The notes under the pieces were generated by a model. That model ran no database searches, was not told the origin of the DNA, and saw only the letters and a list, made by a program, of their open reading frames with translations. Positions 33,011 through 43,475 of a stretch of DNA of 64,000 bases are shown here, piece after piece; position 1 is the first letter of the stretch, and every line of letters begins with the position of its first letter. The position numbers and the translations under genes are program-made. The stretch is from Marchantia polymorpha subsp. ruderalis (Eukaryota; Streptophyta; Marchantiopsida; Marchantiales; Marchantiaceae): NCBI GenBank assembly GCA_037833965.1, contig AP031352.1:14054501-14118500 (forward strand), written 5' to 3'.

Positions 33011-33480
33011 TCCAGTAGAAATATTGGGGATATATATATATATGCCCAACGTAAGCGACACACCTAGCTATAAATAGCTATAACTTGAGGTTACTCCTTC
33101 ACCGAAGTTAATCTCAACAATCTACTCCTTCACTTGTGTTAAAGAAATAGTAATGTCTATAACCTATATTATTACTAAGCAGGATGTTCTAGACAGAAAC
33201 CTAACACAAGGTCACTTTTTACACAAGAGTTAATTAAAACTAGACTGTATCATAACAAGATAAAGTATTAACATAAAGAGATAGCTAAAAAACCTTTTTG
33301 CATAGAAGTATCAGAGATCTTGTAATCTATGTATTTATTCCGCGGGAAGTTCTAAGAGGAAACCCAATACAAGCTCTCTCATTACACAGGAGTTTACTAG
33401 AACTAAACCGTAGCCATCACATGATAGAGTAAATATATAAAGAGATAATTGAAATTATTATGATAGAAAATTTTATATTT
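33011..33480 (-). repeat. probable 3' LTR region of copia 2
   Basis: This lies immediately downstream, on the minus strand, of the copia 2 RNase H end and a purine-rich GGGGAGCAAA. It contains an internal imperfect duplication of about 125 bp and a TA run at 33031-33044. I could not fix the LTR ends because the 5' LTR is missing. Confidence 0.4.
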
Positions 33481-33761
33481 GCTCCCCATGCACAACCTAC
33501 ATGGTAGCGCAGTGTTGGCTGAAACTCTCCAAAGTAATAACTTTGATCAAAGCATCAGCTGGATTGAGTTTAGCGTCGACTTTGATTAGCTCAATCGTTT
33601 TATCAAACACTAGTTATCTAATAAAGTGATACAATATGTCGATGTGCTTCACTCTGCTATCTATGACCTGGTTCGCAGCCAAATGTAAAGCACTCTAACT
33701 ATCACAATGAAGATTAATTACCTCTTGCTTCAATCTCATTTCCATGATAAGCCTATCCAAC
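33481..33761 (-). pseudogene. copia 2 RNase H, distal part
   Basis: On the minus strand it reads DRLIMEMRLKQEV, then CDS-stop-SALHLAANQ, then VKHIDILYHFIR and NPADALIKV. The stop is a TAG where CDSQSA is usual. It joins in frame with the part beginning at 36979 once E2 and one CCAAC are removed. Confidence 0.88.
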
Positions 33762-34159
33762 TGTGGTAACTCACTTTTTGTTTTTGTGCGGAATTTAAAA
33801 CATTTTTGAAAAACAGTACCGCAGCAGCAGTGTAAATAGTAATCGGTACATTTTAATAGAGTGAAAATGGATGATCGCGGGTCTCGAAGAATCATCAAGT
33901 TGGGCGCAATGTCCGGGACAGGCGCCCCGGCCCGAACGACCGATTCTGAAGGGAACCCCCTTCGGCGCAAGGTGGAGAATACGCCTTTGGCGCTAGACGC
34001 CTTTGGCGCTAGGGAAATCCCTCAGATGTTATTCAATTCATAACGCCTTGACTTGTTTAGGGTTTCGTTGAAAAAAGCTCAACGCGCTTGTTCTAATGAG
34101 CTCAAGAACGCTTGAAACGGATGAGGGATCAAGGAGTTACGATTGTCGGAAGATACTGA

Positions 34160-34815
34160 GAGGGAGCGCCTTCGGAGGAAGGGCTAGGTCGACGGACGAG
34201 CCGCCTTCGGCTTAGCCGCCTTCGGCCCTAGATCAACGCCTTCGGGGGTGAACTCCTTCGTACAAGCGCCTTCGGCGCCAGCGCATCAAGATTAGGTCAA
34301 CGCCTTCAGGGCAACTAACTCTGTACGGTCCGCCTTCGGCCCAACGCCTTCGGCGGTACGGACACGTGCGCCTTCGGCGGAACGGAACTCCTGCGGCAAA
34401 AGCGCCTTCGGGGGGACAAGAAGGATCGACACGATGTACAAAACCAGTTGACTGCGGTCAACACTTTCGGCCCAAGCGCCTTCGGCGATGCACCTACGTC
34501 GACGGACGTCTTCAAGGATACGCCTTCGGCGCTGTGAGTCAACGCCTTCGGCGCTGAGGGTCAAAGCCTTCGGCGGAAGGAGTCCGCCTTCGGCTGAGCG
34601 CCTTCGGCGGAGCGGGAAAGGACAGAGATGAGAGTCGGCCAGAGGCGAAGGCCTCCGTCGTCGCGACTTCAGCGATACGCCTTCGGCGGAAGCACCGCCG
34701 GCAATTGCGCCTTCGGCGGAAGCGCCTTCGGCGAAAGACCCGTCAGAGGAGCAAGACCACAAGGAGAAGGAGGACGCACGAGTGCCTTCGGCACAGCCGC
34801 CTTCGGCTCAAGCGC
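34160..34815. repeat. cluster of CGCCTTCGGCG-type palindromes in E2
   Basis: GCCTTCGG occurs about twenty times by hand count in about 650 bp, usually as CGCCTTCGGCG, which can fold as a 4-bp stem with a UUC triloop. Spacings are irregular, so this is not a simple tandem array. Where the frame is open it reads as repeated A-F-G-G. Confidence 0.85.
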
Positions 34816-35843
34816 ATTCGGTGCTGCGGCGTTGGTAGTGACAGATCGAGCATGCGGTGCGAACTTGTCGAAGACAGGATCCCCCACAGCCTTAGGCATT
34901 TTGGCCGGGAGCAGTGCGGCAGTAGCAGAAGCAGACGCTATGCAGCCCAACTCCCGGGAATCGCCAGGGAATTCTATGGCGACCGAAATCCTCGATTCGG
35001 AGGATGACGGAGAAGAAGAATCGGGCTCGGACGAGGAGGAGGAGCAATTGGTGAAGGGCACGCCGACGGCGGCACTATGCGAGCAGGTAGTACCTCTGTT
35101 GAGGTATCTTGATCGCAAGGTGACGAAGTACGCAGACCCCCGGCAACCTGGGTCCTACGTCGAATTAGTGCGCAGGCGGACTCGCACTAAGGTCCGAACT
35201 AGCAAGTTGTTGGCACGCTTGGACGAGGACATCAAGGATCTACGCTTGAAGAACGAGGCCCTGCGTGGCCACATTGCTCTTTCGCGGAAGCTGCAAAAGG
35301 TCGTCGACCAGACGCGCGATGAGAAGTTCGAGGAGGAGAAGAAGGAGTTCGCAAAGGAGAAAGCGAAGCTCGCGGATGAGCTGGATTCTGAGCAGACTCA
35401 GAATCGAATTTTGTCAGAGGAGCTCGTGCGGCAGACACGGTTGCTAGAGCAGTGTTAGCTCGCACGCAAGGCGGATGAAGACTTAATCCGCAAACTGCAA
35501 TCGGAGTGCGGCGAATTGAGAGCGCAGCGTGCGGAGGCAGAGTTGCAGTTGGTGGTAGTTGAAGACGATCGCCGGCAGGAGGCAGATCGCACGAAGGGAG
35601 GAGTTGGTGAAGCGAAAGAACCACTGTCTTAGAGGTTACACCCTCTGGGAAGTGGCTGCGCAGGAGAAACTCACATTGCGAGAGTTAGAGCTTCGTGCGT
35701 CGGGTTTGATGTCGGGTGACAGTCGGAGCCGGCGGCGAGTGGCTAAGAAGCTAGATGCGTATTTGTCAAGGTCACGGGACGCCATGGCAAACCTCGAGGC
35801 GGAGGTGACTGCGGTGTTGCGGCGGCTGGGATTGCGCAGTTGA
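34628..35843 (+). pseudogene. E2 coiled-coil protein ORF, disrupted
   Basis: A 276-codon frame from ATG 34628 ends at TAG 35456-35458, where E1 has CAG. Sequence homologous to E1 starts near 34870 (PTALGILA) and includes an acidic patch (DEEEEQL), the conserved LLRYLDRKV...RRRTRTKV block and coiled coil ILSEELVRQTRLLEQC. A frameshift lies near 35600. Beyond it the E1-like C-terminus continues (RGYTLWEVAAQEKLTLREL, GDSRSRRRVAKKLDAYLS) to a TGA at 35841, where E1 has CGA. Confidence 0.8.
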
Positions 35844-35975
35844 GCTGAAGACTTGTCGGATAGGGAGTTAGTGCGCGGCAGTCCGTCGCGCAGAAGGCAA
35901 AGTAGATGAGCTGCAGTGTGCTGCAGCGTAGCGTAGTGTAGTGCAGGTGTATAGTGTTAGTTAGGACTTAGAGGG

Positions 35976-36004
35976 TATAAAGTAGTTCAAGGCGTCTTGC
36001 CTTG
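35976..36004 (+). promoter_or_regulatory. E2 TATA box and adjacent hairpin
   Basis: TATAAAGT at 35976-35983, then CAAGGC (35988-35993), a 5-nt loop and GCCTTG (35999-36004). It is positionally equivalent to the E1 site at 23958. Confidence 0.55.
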
Positions 36005-36978
36005 GAATTCTTCCAGTTTCGGAAGTGCAGATCAGGAACTCATTTTCTCTGCGTGTTTGTGTCCTTAGTTTTGTCACCGCGCAAGAGGAGCTACAGCTTG
36101 ACGAAGATGCCGCATTTTGTAGCTGAAGGCCTTCGGCCGAATGTTCAGAGCCAATGTACTGGTTAGATACTTGAGCAGTTTGGATCTACACCTGCGGGTG
36201 ATTGCTGAATGCTAAGAGCTAGTAACTGGTTAGATACTTGAGCAGTTCGACCCTACACCTTCGGATGATTGTTCCTGATTGTACTCCTTCGGGATGTTTT
36301 CCCTGAATGCCAAAGTGAAGTTTTGTTACTTCGAGTAAGCCTTGGTTGTAATTTAGGTTACGCTGCAGAAGGCGCCCTCGGGGCAAACCTCTGTAGTATT
36401 TCTGGGAATGACTAGTGCCTGAGAATTCAAACTTGTCAATAGACTGTTATGGTGTGCTACTGGATCTTTTCTCAGTTGAGTTTCTCAATTCGGACCTGTA
36501 TTCTCTGCGCATTTTGTGAGTTGAGTGTGTTGTTCACCGCGTGTGAGTGACTTCGGTTTGACGAAGATACTGCATCCGAAGTAGGAAGTCCAAACCGGGT
36601 GCCCTGCACTAGCAGAAACTAGTGGAAGGGTTGTAAAAGCCGGAGTTGGAAGTCACTACCTGCAGAGCCTCTTAATGTACTCGTGAGAAACTTTCCCCCT
36701 GAAATCTTAAGTAGAGGTCATAACCGACCTCCGAGTTGTGCTTTTACAGTTTCAGGTGTGTGTTGAGTGAACTACGCTGCACTGTGCGTCCTCCGAGTGA
36801 CCTCCGAGTTGAGCGCTTGCAGTATTTCTGGGAGTGACAGTCGCCTGAGAATTCAAAATTCAAACTCTTCAATAGTCTGTTAAACGTGACACTTTGTACT
36901 CTGTGTGTTGCCTCTGTCCTTGTGGTTTTGACCTTTTTGCTGCTATATTGCAGTTTTAGCCTTTGGTGGGTTATTACA

Positions 36979-39490
36979 CCAACCAAATAGCTTCTTTTGC
37001 CGCTTCTGTTGCAGCCACATACTTAGATTCTGTTGTTGACTGAGCTACACATTTTTGCAAGGTTGACCTCCAACTAATGCTTCCATCGTCAAGTATAACA
37101 CAAATCCAATTAGATCTTCTTTTATCTAGATACTGTTTGTAGTCAGCATCAACATAATCAAACAAGGATTTGAAATTTTCTAATAGACTAGCAAATAGTA
37201 AGCCATAATCCAAAATAATCTTCAAATATCTAATAATCCATTTCACCAATATCCAAAGCCAATATCTAATAATCAATTAGTGAAATTTTCCTGGATTTGA
37301 CATGTACTTGCTTACCTTGCCTATTGCAAAAGCAATGTTTGACCTAGTGCACACCATCAAATACATGAGGTTGCCTAAGGCTTGTTCATAGGTAACACAT
37401 GACATTCTTCCTTTCTCCACAGCATTGGTATGACATTGAGCTGTAGAGAGTTTGAAATGTGCTGCCAAAAGAGTCCGTACTCTTTTGGAATCGACCTTGT
37501 TGAAAATGTCAAGTATACGACAAACATACTTGATGTGATTCAATCATAGCATCTTCTGATCAAGATACCTATGAATTTGCATTCCTAATATTCTCTTTGA
37601 CTATATATTATTCTATCCCATATATTTTATCTTAAATGCAGACTTCAACTTACTCTTGCATTCATCAACATCGGATTGGTTTTTCGCAAGAATGAGCATG
37701 TCGTCAACGTATAGTACTAGAATGATGAGATTGAACGTTTCATTATTTCATATTTTTATGTAGACACAAGGATCATATACCCTTAGTAAAAAAAACTTTG
37801 TGCCTTCATGAAATCATCAAATCGCGTATTTCACTGCCTATGAGCTTGCTTTAGTCCATACAATGATTTCAACAATCTACAAACCAAACTCTCTTTGCCT
37901 TTGACTTCAAAGCCAACACGTTGTCTCATGTAGATCTTCTACTCTAAATATGCATAGAAAAAGTCTCTAACTACATCTATCTGATCCATAACAAGATCAA
38001 ATATTGCGGCCAGTGCACATACTAGATGAATTGTAGCATACTTAGCTACAGGTGAGAAAATTTTGTTGAAGTTCACACCCTTCTCTTGTGTAAAACCTCT
38101 AGTCACAGTGTAGATTCTTACCTCGTCTCCTGCTAGATTGTCATTCAGCTTGTACACTCACTTGGAGTCAATCAGCGTCTGATTCGTAGGAAGCTCAACC
38201 AGCTCCCAAGTCTTATTATCAATCAGAAATTGCATCTTCCGCTTTATAACAGCATTTCACTCAAGCTTGTTGACAGAAGTTTGAGCTTCCTTGTATGAAG
38301 AAAGTTCATCTTCTTCCAAAATCAACGCCATAGCATTCCCATGTTTGACATTGAAGTCACAATCTTTGAGAATGGATGAATTTGCCCATACACCAAACCT
38401 TTCAAGAGCCCTACTAGCACAACGCAATCTCCTAGTAGACGTTTACGATTGATCTCTATTGTTTGAAACTGTTGCAATATGCTCATCAACGATAACTTGC
38501 TCATGTTCCTTCTATTCTTGATACACAAGTGTTATTTCTTGTGATAGATCATTAGTAATATAATGATCAAACTTTCTCATAACGACATCCATGACTGAAG
38601 ATTTCTCCTTGTCAGTATGAGTAGCCTTAAAATTCTTCCCCTCTTTCAATAAACCAAGCTCATTAAAAGAAACATTCCTACTGACAATCAGCCTACATGC
38701 ATTGTAACATTATATTGCACTAGCATATCCAAGAAAAAGATATTTCTTGGATGTAGGATTTAACTTAGTCATTTGCTCCTTTGGTGTGAGATGATAAACA
38801 ATACAACTAAAAAATTTCAAGCGATTCTAATCCGCCATCTGTTTATGCCGAAGTTCAAACGGTGTGAAAAAATTGATTGCACTAGAAGGAGAAAGGTTAA
38901 TCACATAAACTGTGATGTTGACGGCTTCAACCCAAAATTCTCCTAGTAATCCGAATTCTCTTAGCATACATTGCACCTTCTCCAACACTGTTCTTTTGAG
39001 TCTCTCAAATCAGCATTTTGTTAGAGTGAAATGACAAGTATTTCTCTCCTCTGTACAATACCTTTGAAACTCCTCAAAAGTATATTCGACTCTAATCTGA
39101 TCTCAAATATTTTACCCTCTGGCCAATCTGAGTCTCAACTTGTATGCGCCAAGTTTTGAAGGTGGGAAATACCTAAGACTTGTGGGTAAAAAAATATAGC
39201 CACATATACTTAGAGTAATCAACTATAAAAGATACATATTAGAGATTTCTTGAGAATGAAGCAATATGAGATGGATTCCACACATCACTATGTACATACT
39301 CCAGTATCTCCGTAGAACTATGAGTTCCAACACTAGAAGCTTGTCTACGTTGTTTGCCCATGATACAATGTTCACAAATTGCCAAATCAACTTTATCCAA
39401 AACTGGTAACACTTTTTTTTCATCAAGAAGTCACCGTTACCTATCACTCATTTGGTCTAGTCTGGAATGTCATACATGAAACATCTCTAC
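36979..39490 (-). pseudogene. copia 2 pol fragment (integrase, RT, RNase H start)
   Basis: Read on the minus strand: an integrase remnant with HCIMGKQRRQ near 39370 and VHSDVWNPSHIASFSR near 39295-39245; reverse transcriptase with ARDFF-type motif A context (MDQIDVVRDFFYAYLE, 37939-37990); YEQALGNLMYLMVCTRSNIA (37330-37400); and RNase H opening SLFDYVDADYKQYLDKRRS through SWRSTLQKCVAQSTTESKYV to EAIWL at 36979. Stops and frameshifts are frequent. Sequence upstream of about 39490 is unrelated, so gag, protease and the 5' LTR are missing. The element is split by E2. Confidence 0.85.
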
Positions 39491-41095
39491 GCATGATCTG
39501 ATAAAGTTAACTTTTCCACAAATAGTGGAGGATTTTTGACCTGATTGTATTCTGATTTATGATGATCTTTGAATGTTGTGTTGCAGGCATATAGTAGACA
39601 TATTGAAGATGGATGTACAAGTCAAAGTTGGAGATGATGGCTCTCCAAAACAAAAAAAAGATTGATAACGTCTTACAATTGATGATGTTATTATATATTT
39701 GTGAAAAATTTTGCTTTTTTAGCTCAAGGTTTGGCATCTATGCTAGACAAAGATAAAATGAAGATGAAAAAAAACTCAAGAGTTCGTTTGTCAAATCTTG
39801 AATTAAAATTGAATTTATATATGCATAAATACCCAAGAAATACTATTCTAATTGATTTATCAAGTTAGATACTGATGCGCTATGTACTGAAATGGATGTC
39901 ATATTCCAACAAAAATGGAAGGATGTATGACGTTCAGTTGGTTTTTACTCTTGAAATGTATCTTCAACAGATTCACTTTATCACATAGCGAAATGAGAAA
40001 AATTAATTATTGCGTTGGCAACAAAACACTAGAATTATTACTTGAATGATAAATAGTATGTGGTGAATATCTATATAAACAACAAATTCTACAAGCAAAA
40101 TGACTCCCTTGCTTTAACATGAAGATTGTGTATTTGAAGTGCAAAAAATAACCTGCAAATGCTCTCATATGCCTATCATGTCTTTATCATATTGCAAAAT
40201 TGAATATTCAAGCCAATTGGTGAAACATTATGACACATGTCATAAAGAAATATAAAAAATCATGAGAGCATTACAAGTTGGAAAAGGAAAAATCCAAGGT
40301 TTGACGTTTCACAAGCATTGTATGCGAATTTTGTAACACCAAGAATTACAAAAAATGATTTCATGAAGATGTCATTATACAATCATTAATGAGGGGATGG
40401 AAAATACCTTGGAGAACCACAAATGCATTCTATTGGTACAAAATACTAAAGTATGTTGAGAAGTTTAATCAAAATTGTGTAATTAGTTAACAAAACAAGA
40501 TAAATCATAATAAACTAATCGATGTATCACAAACTTTTCCTCTTTCAAAACAACGATGGCAATATGTCATCATTACCCTATATGTGAATATAAATTTAAC
40601 ATTGATAGGATCTAGTAATTTTTAATTAATAAAATATGAAGTATCATGTGACTTACCATTGAGATTTAATTCAAATTTTATGTTTCTTGATTGAATAAAA
40701 AAAATTATATTAATTGAAATTTTCAACTTGTCATTTAGTGTCTTAAGTCAAAACAAATACTTATTTTAATAGATTAAAAATTAAATTTTGAAATTTTTCT
40801 TGATCCAAAATTTTGCTTTCTGAAATATCAAGAGAACAAATATTGCTCCAAAAACTTAATTTATATATCTTTTTCAATTAAAAGCTAAATAACTAAACTT
40901 AGTCATGACTTAAAAAATATAATAAAATCTAAATCTCTTTTTATAACAACTGTTAATATATTCATATTAATTTTATCATTCAATTAAGAAAATTTACTAA
41001 TTTTTATTTCTTTAGTTGTAATAAAGTAAACTAAGCACAAATTACTTTCTTAGTATATTTTTGAATTCCTGAATGACATTCTTTGGTATTATAGA
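39491..41095. other. AT-rich spacer without recognised genes
   Basis: Heavily AT-rich from about 40560. No domain, RNA gene or repeat end was identified. Confidence 0.5.
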
Positions 41096-41560
41096 CTAAT
41101 GCTTGAAGTCAATCTTTTCTTGGCTCTTGGTTCTAACATGAATAGTAACCTTTGGAGTAGAAGATGATTTGAGCGTTTGGTATCTCACAGGGAAAACTCC
41201 AGGTTTCTTGATTTCAGAGAACCGTTTATCAATATAGGTGGGAACCACTCTATCACAATAATTTTGTAAAACTGCCTTCTTTCTCATATCATTCTTTCCA
41301 TGAAATATACTCTCTTCTAGGTAAGAGTACACTCTTCATATATACACTTCAATCACTTATAACAATCTCTACATTACATCCATCATCAACTGTTTTTTCT
41401 TCTACAATTGTAACCCATGTATATGTATATATAAACATATATAAACTATGTTTCATTGTCAGTTTGGTGATATTATACTCAATAGAATGGGTATCATTAC
41501 TAGTTTCCGTTCCAATATGTACTGAGTCAAGACATAAGTCCAAGATTCGAACTATTTCTT
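41096..41560 (-). other. possible coding relic, function unknown
   Basis: Two adjacent minus-strand frames, 41349-41543 and 41096-41332, each with protein-like composition (for example NYCDRVVPTYIDKRFSEI), are separated by a stop and a frame change. They may be one decayed gene. No family was recognised. Confidence 0.25.
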
Positions 41561-41641
41561 CGCTTATATCATTTCCTTTTATTATAACCTACACCAGTGG
41601 CTTCCGTCCCAGAGGTTCGTACTGAATCTGCTAACCAATCA

Positions 41642-41669
41642 CATCGCATGTACCTTGGTACATGCGATG
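41642..41669. other. 28-bp perfect palindrome
   Basis: CATCGCATGTACC (41642-41654) and its exact complement (41657-41669) are separated by TT. No flanking element ends were found. Confidence 0.7.
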
Positions 41670-43475
41670 AACATACCCAAAAAGTGGAAGAAACGATACC
41701 AAAGACGTTGTACAAGCCCTTGAACAATGTTCAGTCTACTACTCAGTAGATCTACTGTAGGTCTGTTTGTAGCCTTTGTTTGCTGCAAAGTAGAATATCG
41801 CGTGACCATAGAAATTCATCCTCCTTAAAAGTAAACTGACCAAGCACCAAAGGCAAATTTCTGATGTCGAAGCTCATGAAGAAGTGCAATATTCCTGCGT
41901 CATCTTGAAGGCATGCCTGTCATCAGAAGCGTCTAGTATCAAGAATATCATACTGAATTTCAGATAAACTCTTTGAGTTCTAAGAAAAGAAAGTTCTTCT
42001 GCAATGAAAAGGGTATCAGACGGATTTCAACTTAGGCCCTGGAGATTGACAAACAACGTAGGACAGGGATGTTTAAGGACACACAACTCTACAATACATA
42101 GATATGTTAGAAATTTACATACTACAGATAAGTACTGCCGCCTTCGGGACTTCATCCAAAACTTGGAAGAACGAATTTCACATGTTGCTCGCAAAACTAG
42201 TAGCGCTAACAACAAAACTTTTACAAATCAGGATGCTTCATTTTAGAAAAGGAGAGACGCAGCTCAGAGTGTACACAATGAAGTAGAGCATGTCTGAGCC
42301 TTAGCAAGAAGGGAACAATACATCAGAATGTTTAACCAACAACCACGAATGATATGGACACAAGAAGCCGAGGGCCAAGGATTAGACAGATAGGAGTAGA
42401 AATCTGATACCAGATTCAATTGAAAATAATACCACAACACAGACCTTGCTTTTTGAGCATGAAGCACGGTCATATACACTCCAAATAGGGATCTAGCCCA
42501 CAAATACATAATAAGAAACCTCTGCAAGCTTTGCTCCATTGAAGCCCAAGGCAAAGAGAATGAAACGGCAAGTTGAATTCACTGGATATCAAAAATTGGT
42601 ACATCAGAATCTCGTAGTCGTGACAGACAGACACAACAGCTCCCAAGTCACCTTCGTGACGTCCTGACATCAAAAGACCCGCGGCCCTCAAAACTGGAAT
42701 GGATTACAGTCGGACAATATGCTATTCACCGGCCCTCTGCTCAATCAATGCAGCAACAGCCATTTCTACTTTTACAGGTAATCCACGCACAGCGCTATGT
42801 ACTGAAATCCGCAAGTCAGGTTTCAATATTTTCACAAGTCACGTTCGAGATGGAGCCTCTGAGAAAAGATAGACCATGCACAATTCCTGGCAGATGAGAT
42901 GCAAGATACTCACTCGATCACAACTTCCAAAAACCATATGAACTTTTTTGTGGTTCTCCATTTCGCAAGCTCGAACTCGGGGGTTCAGCATGTACACTAG
43001 TCTGCAAAACTAACTTGGATGACCTCAGAAACACCCGAGAAGCACCCTCCATTTCGATGCTCAAGTCCACGTCCAGTGGCCTGCTGAGTACCACGAGGTG
43101 AGGCGGCAGCAAGAGCAGCAGCGGGTGTGCCCTTGAATCACTTCAAGTGGCATCACGAAGATAATCAATATCAACAGTTAAGTATGTCATCCCACCGGTC
43201 TTCTGGCACAATCCACCCTACAACCACTTCAGCTTCAGGGAATAATGAGGGTCACCACAAAGAGTACACGTCCTCGCTTAGGGTTTTTTGGGGGAAAAGA
43301 GGGGTTAGGATGGGGTCACTGTGGTGTGGTTGAACAAGGTGTAGTGCCAGCTGGGTTAAGTAAACCCTGTCGGGCCTAACTTCAGACAGATTACAGGGAC
43401 AAATCTGTTGTAGCAACAAACTTAAATTGACCCCGAAATGGGCAACATTATATCTATCTACAGTCAATAGAGAAA
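41670..43475. other. intergenic DNA and probable KIN8 3' UTR
   Basis: The part next to 43475 is likely the kinesin-8 3' untranslated region. I cannot place the polyadenylation site. No further gene was recognised. Confidence 0.4.

Larger units (their letters stand above)
33762..36978 (+). mobile_element. E2: second TG...CA element, 3217 bp, inserted in copia 2
   Basis: It starts TGTGGTAACTCAC, ends GTGGGTTATTACA, and is flanked by CCAAC (33757-33761, 36979-36983). Removing it with one duplication restores the copia 2 frame (EAIWL joined to DRLIMEM), so the boundaries are exact. It matches E1 over the leader, the last third of the ORF and the 3' part, but lacks the E1 region coding for the globular domain. 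About 650 bp there is filled with GCCTTCGG repeats. Confidence 0.9.

Noticed and set aside
34292-35118. Minus-strand ORFs rich in AEG or PPKAL repeats in E2
   Set aside because: Translation of the GCCTTCGG repeats and the reverse of the conserved coding block. Not conserved in E1.
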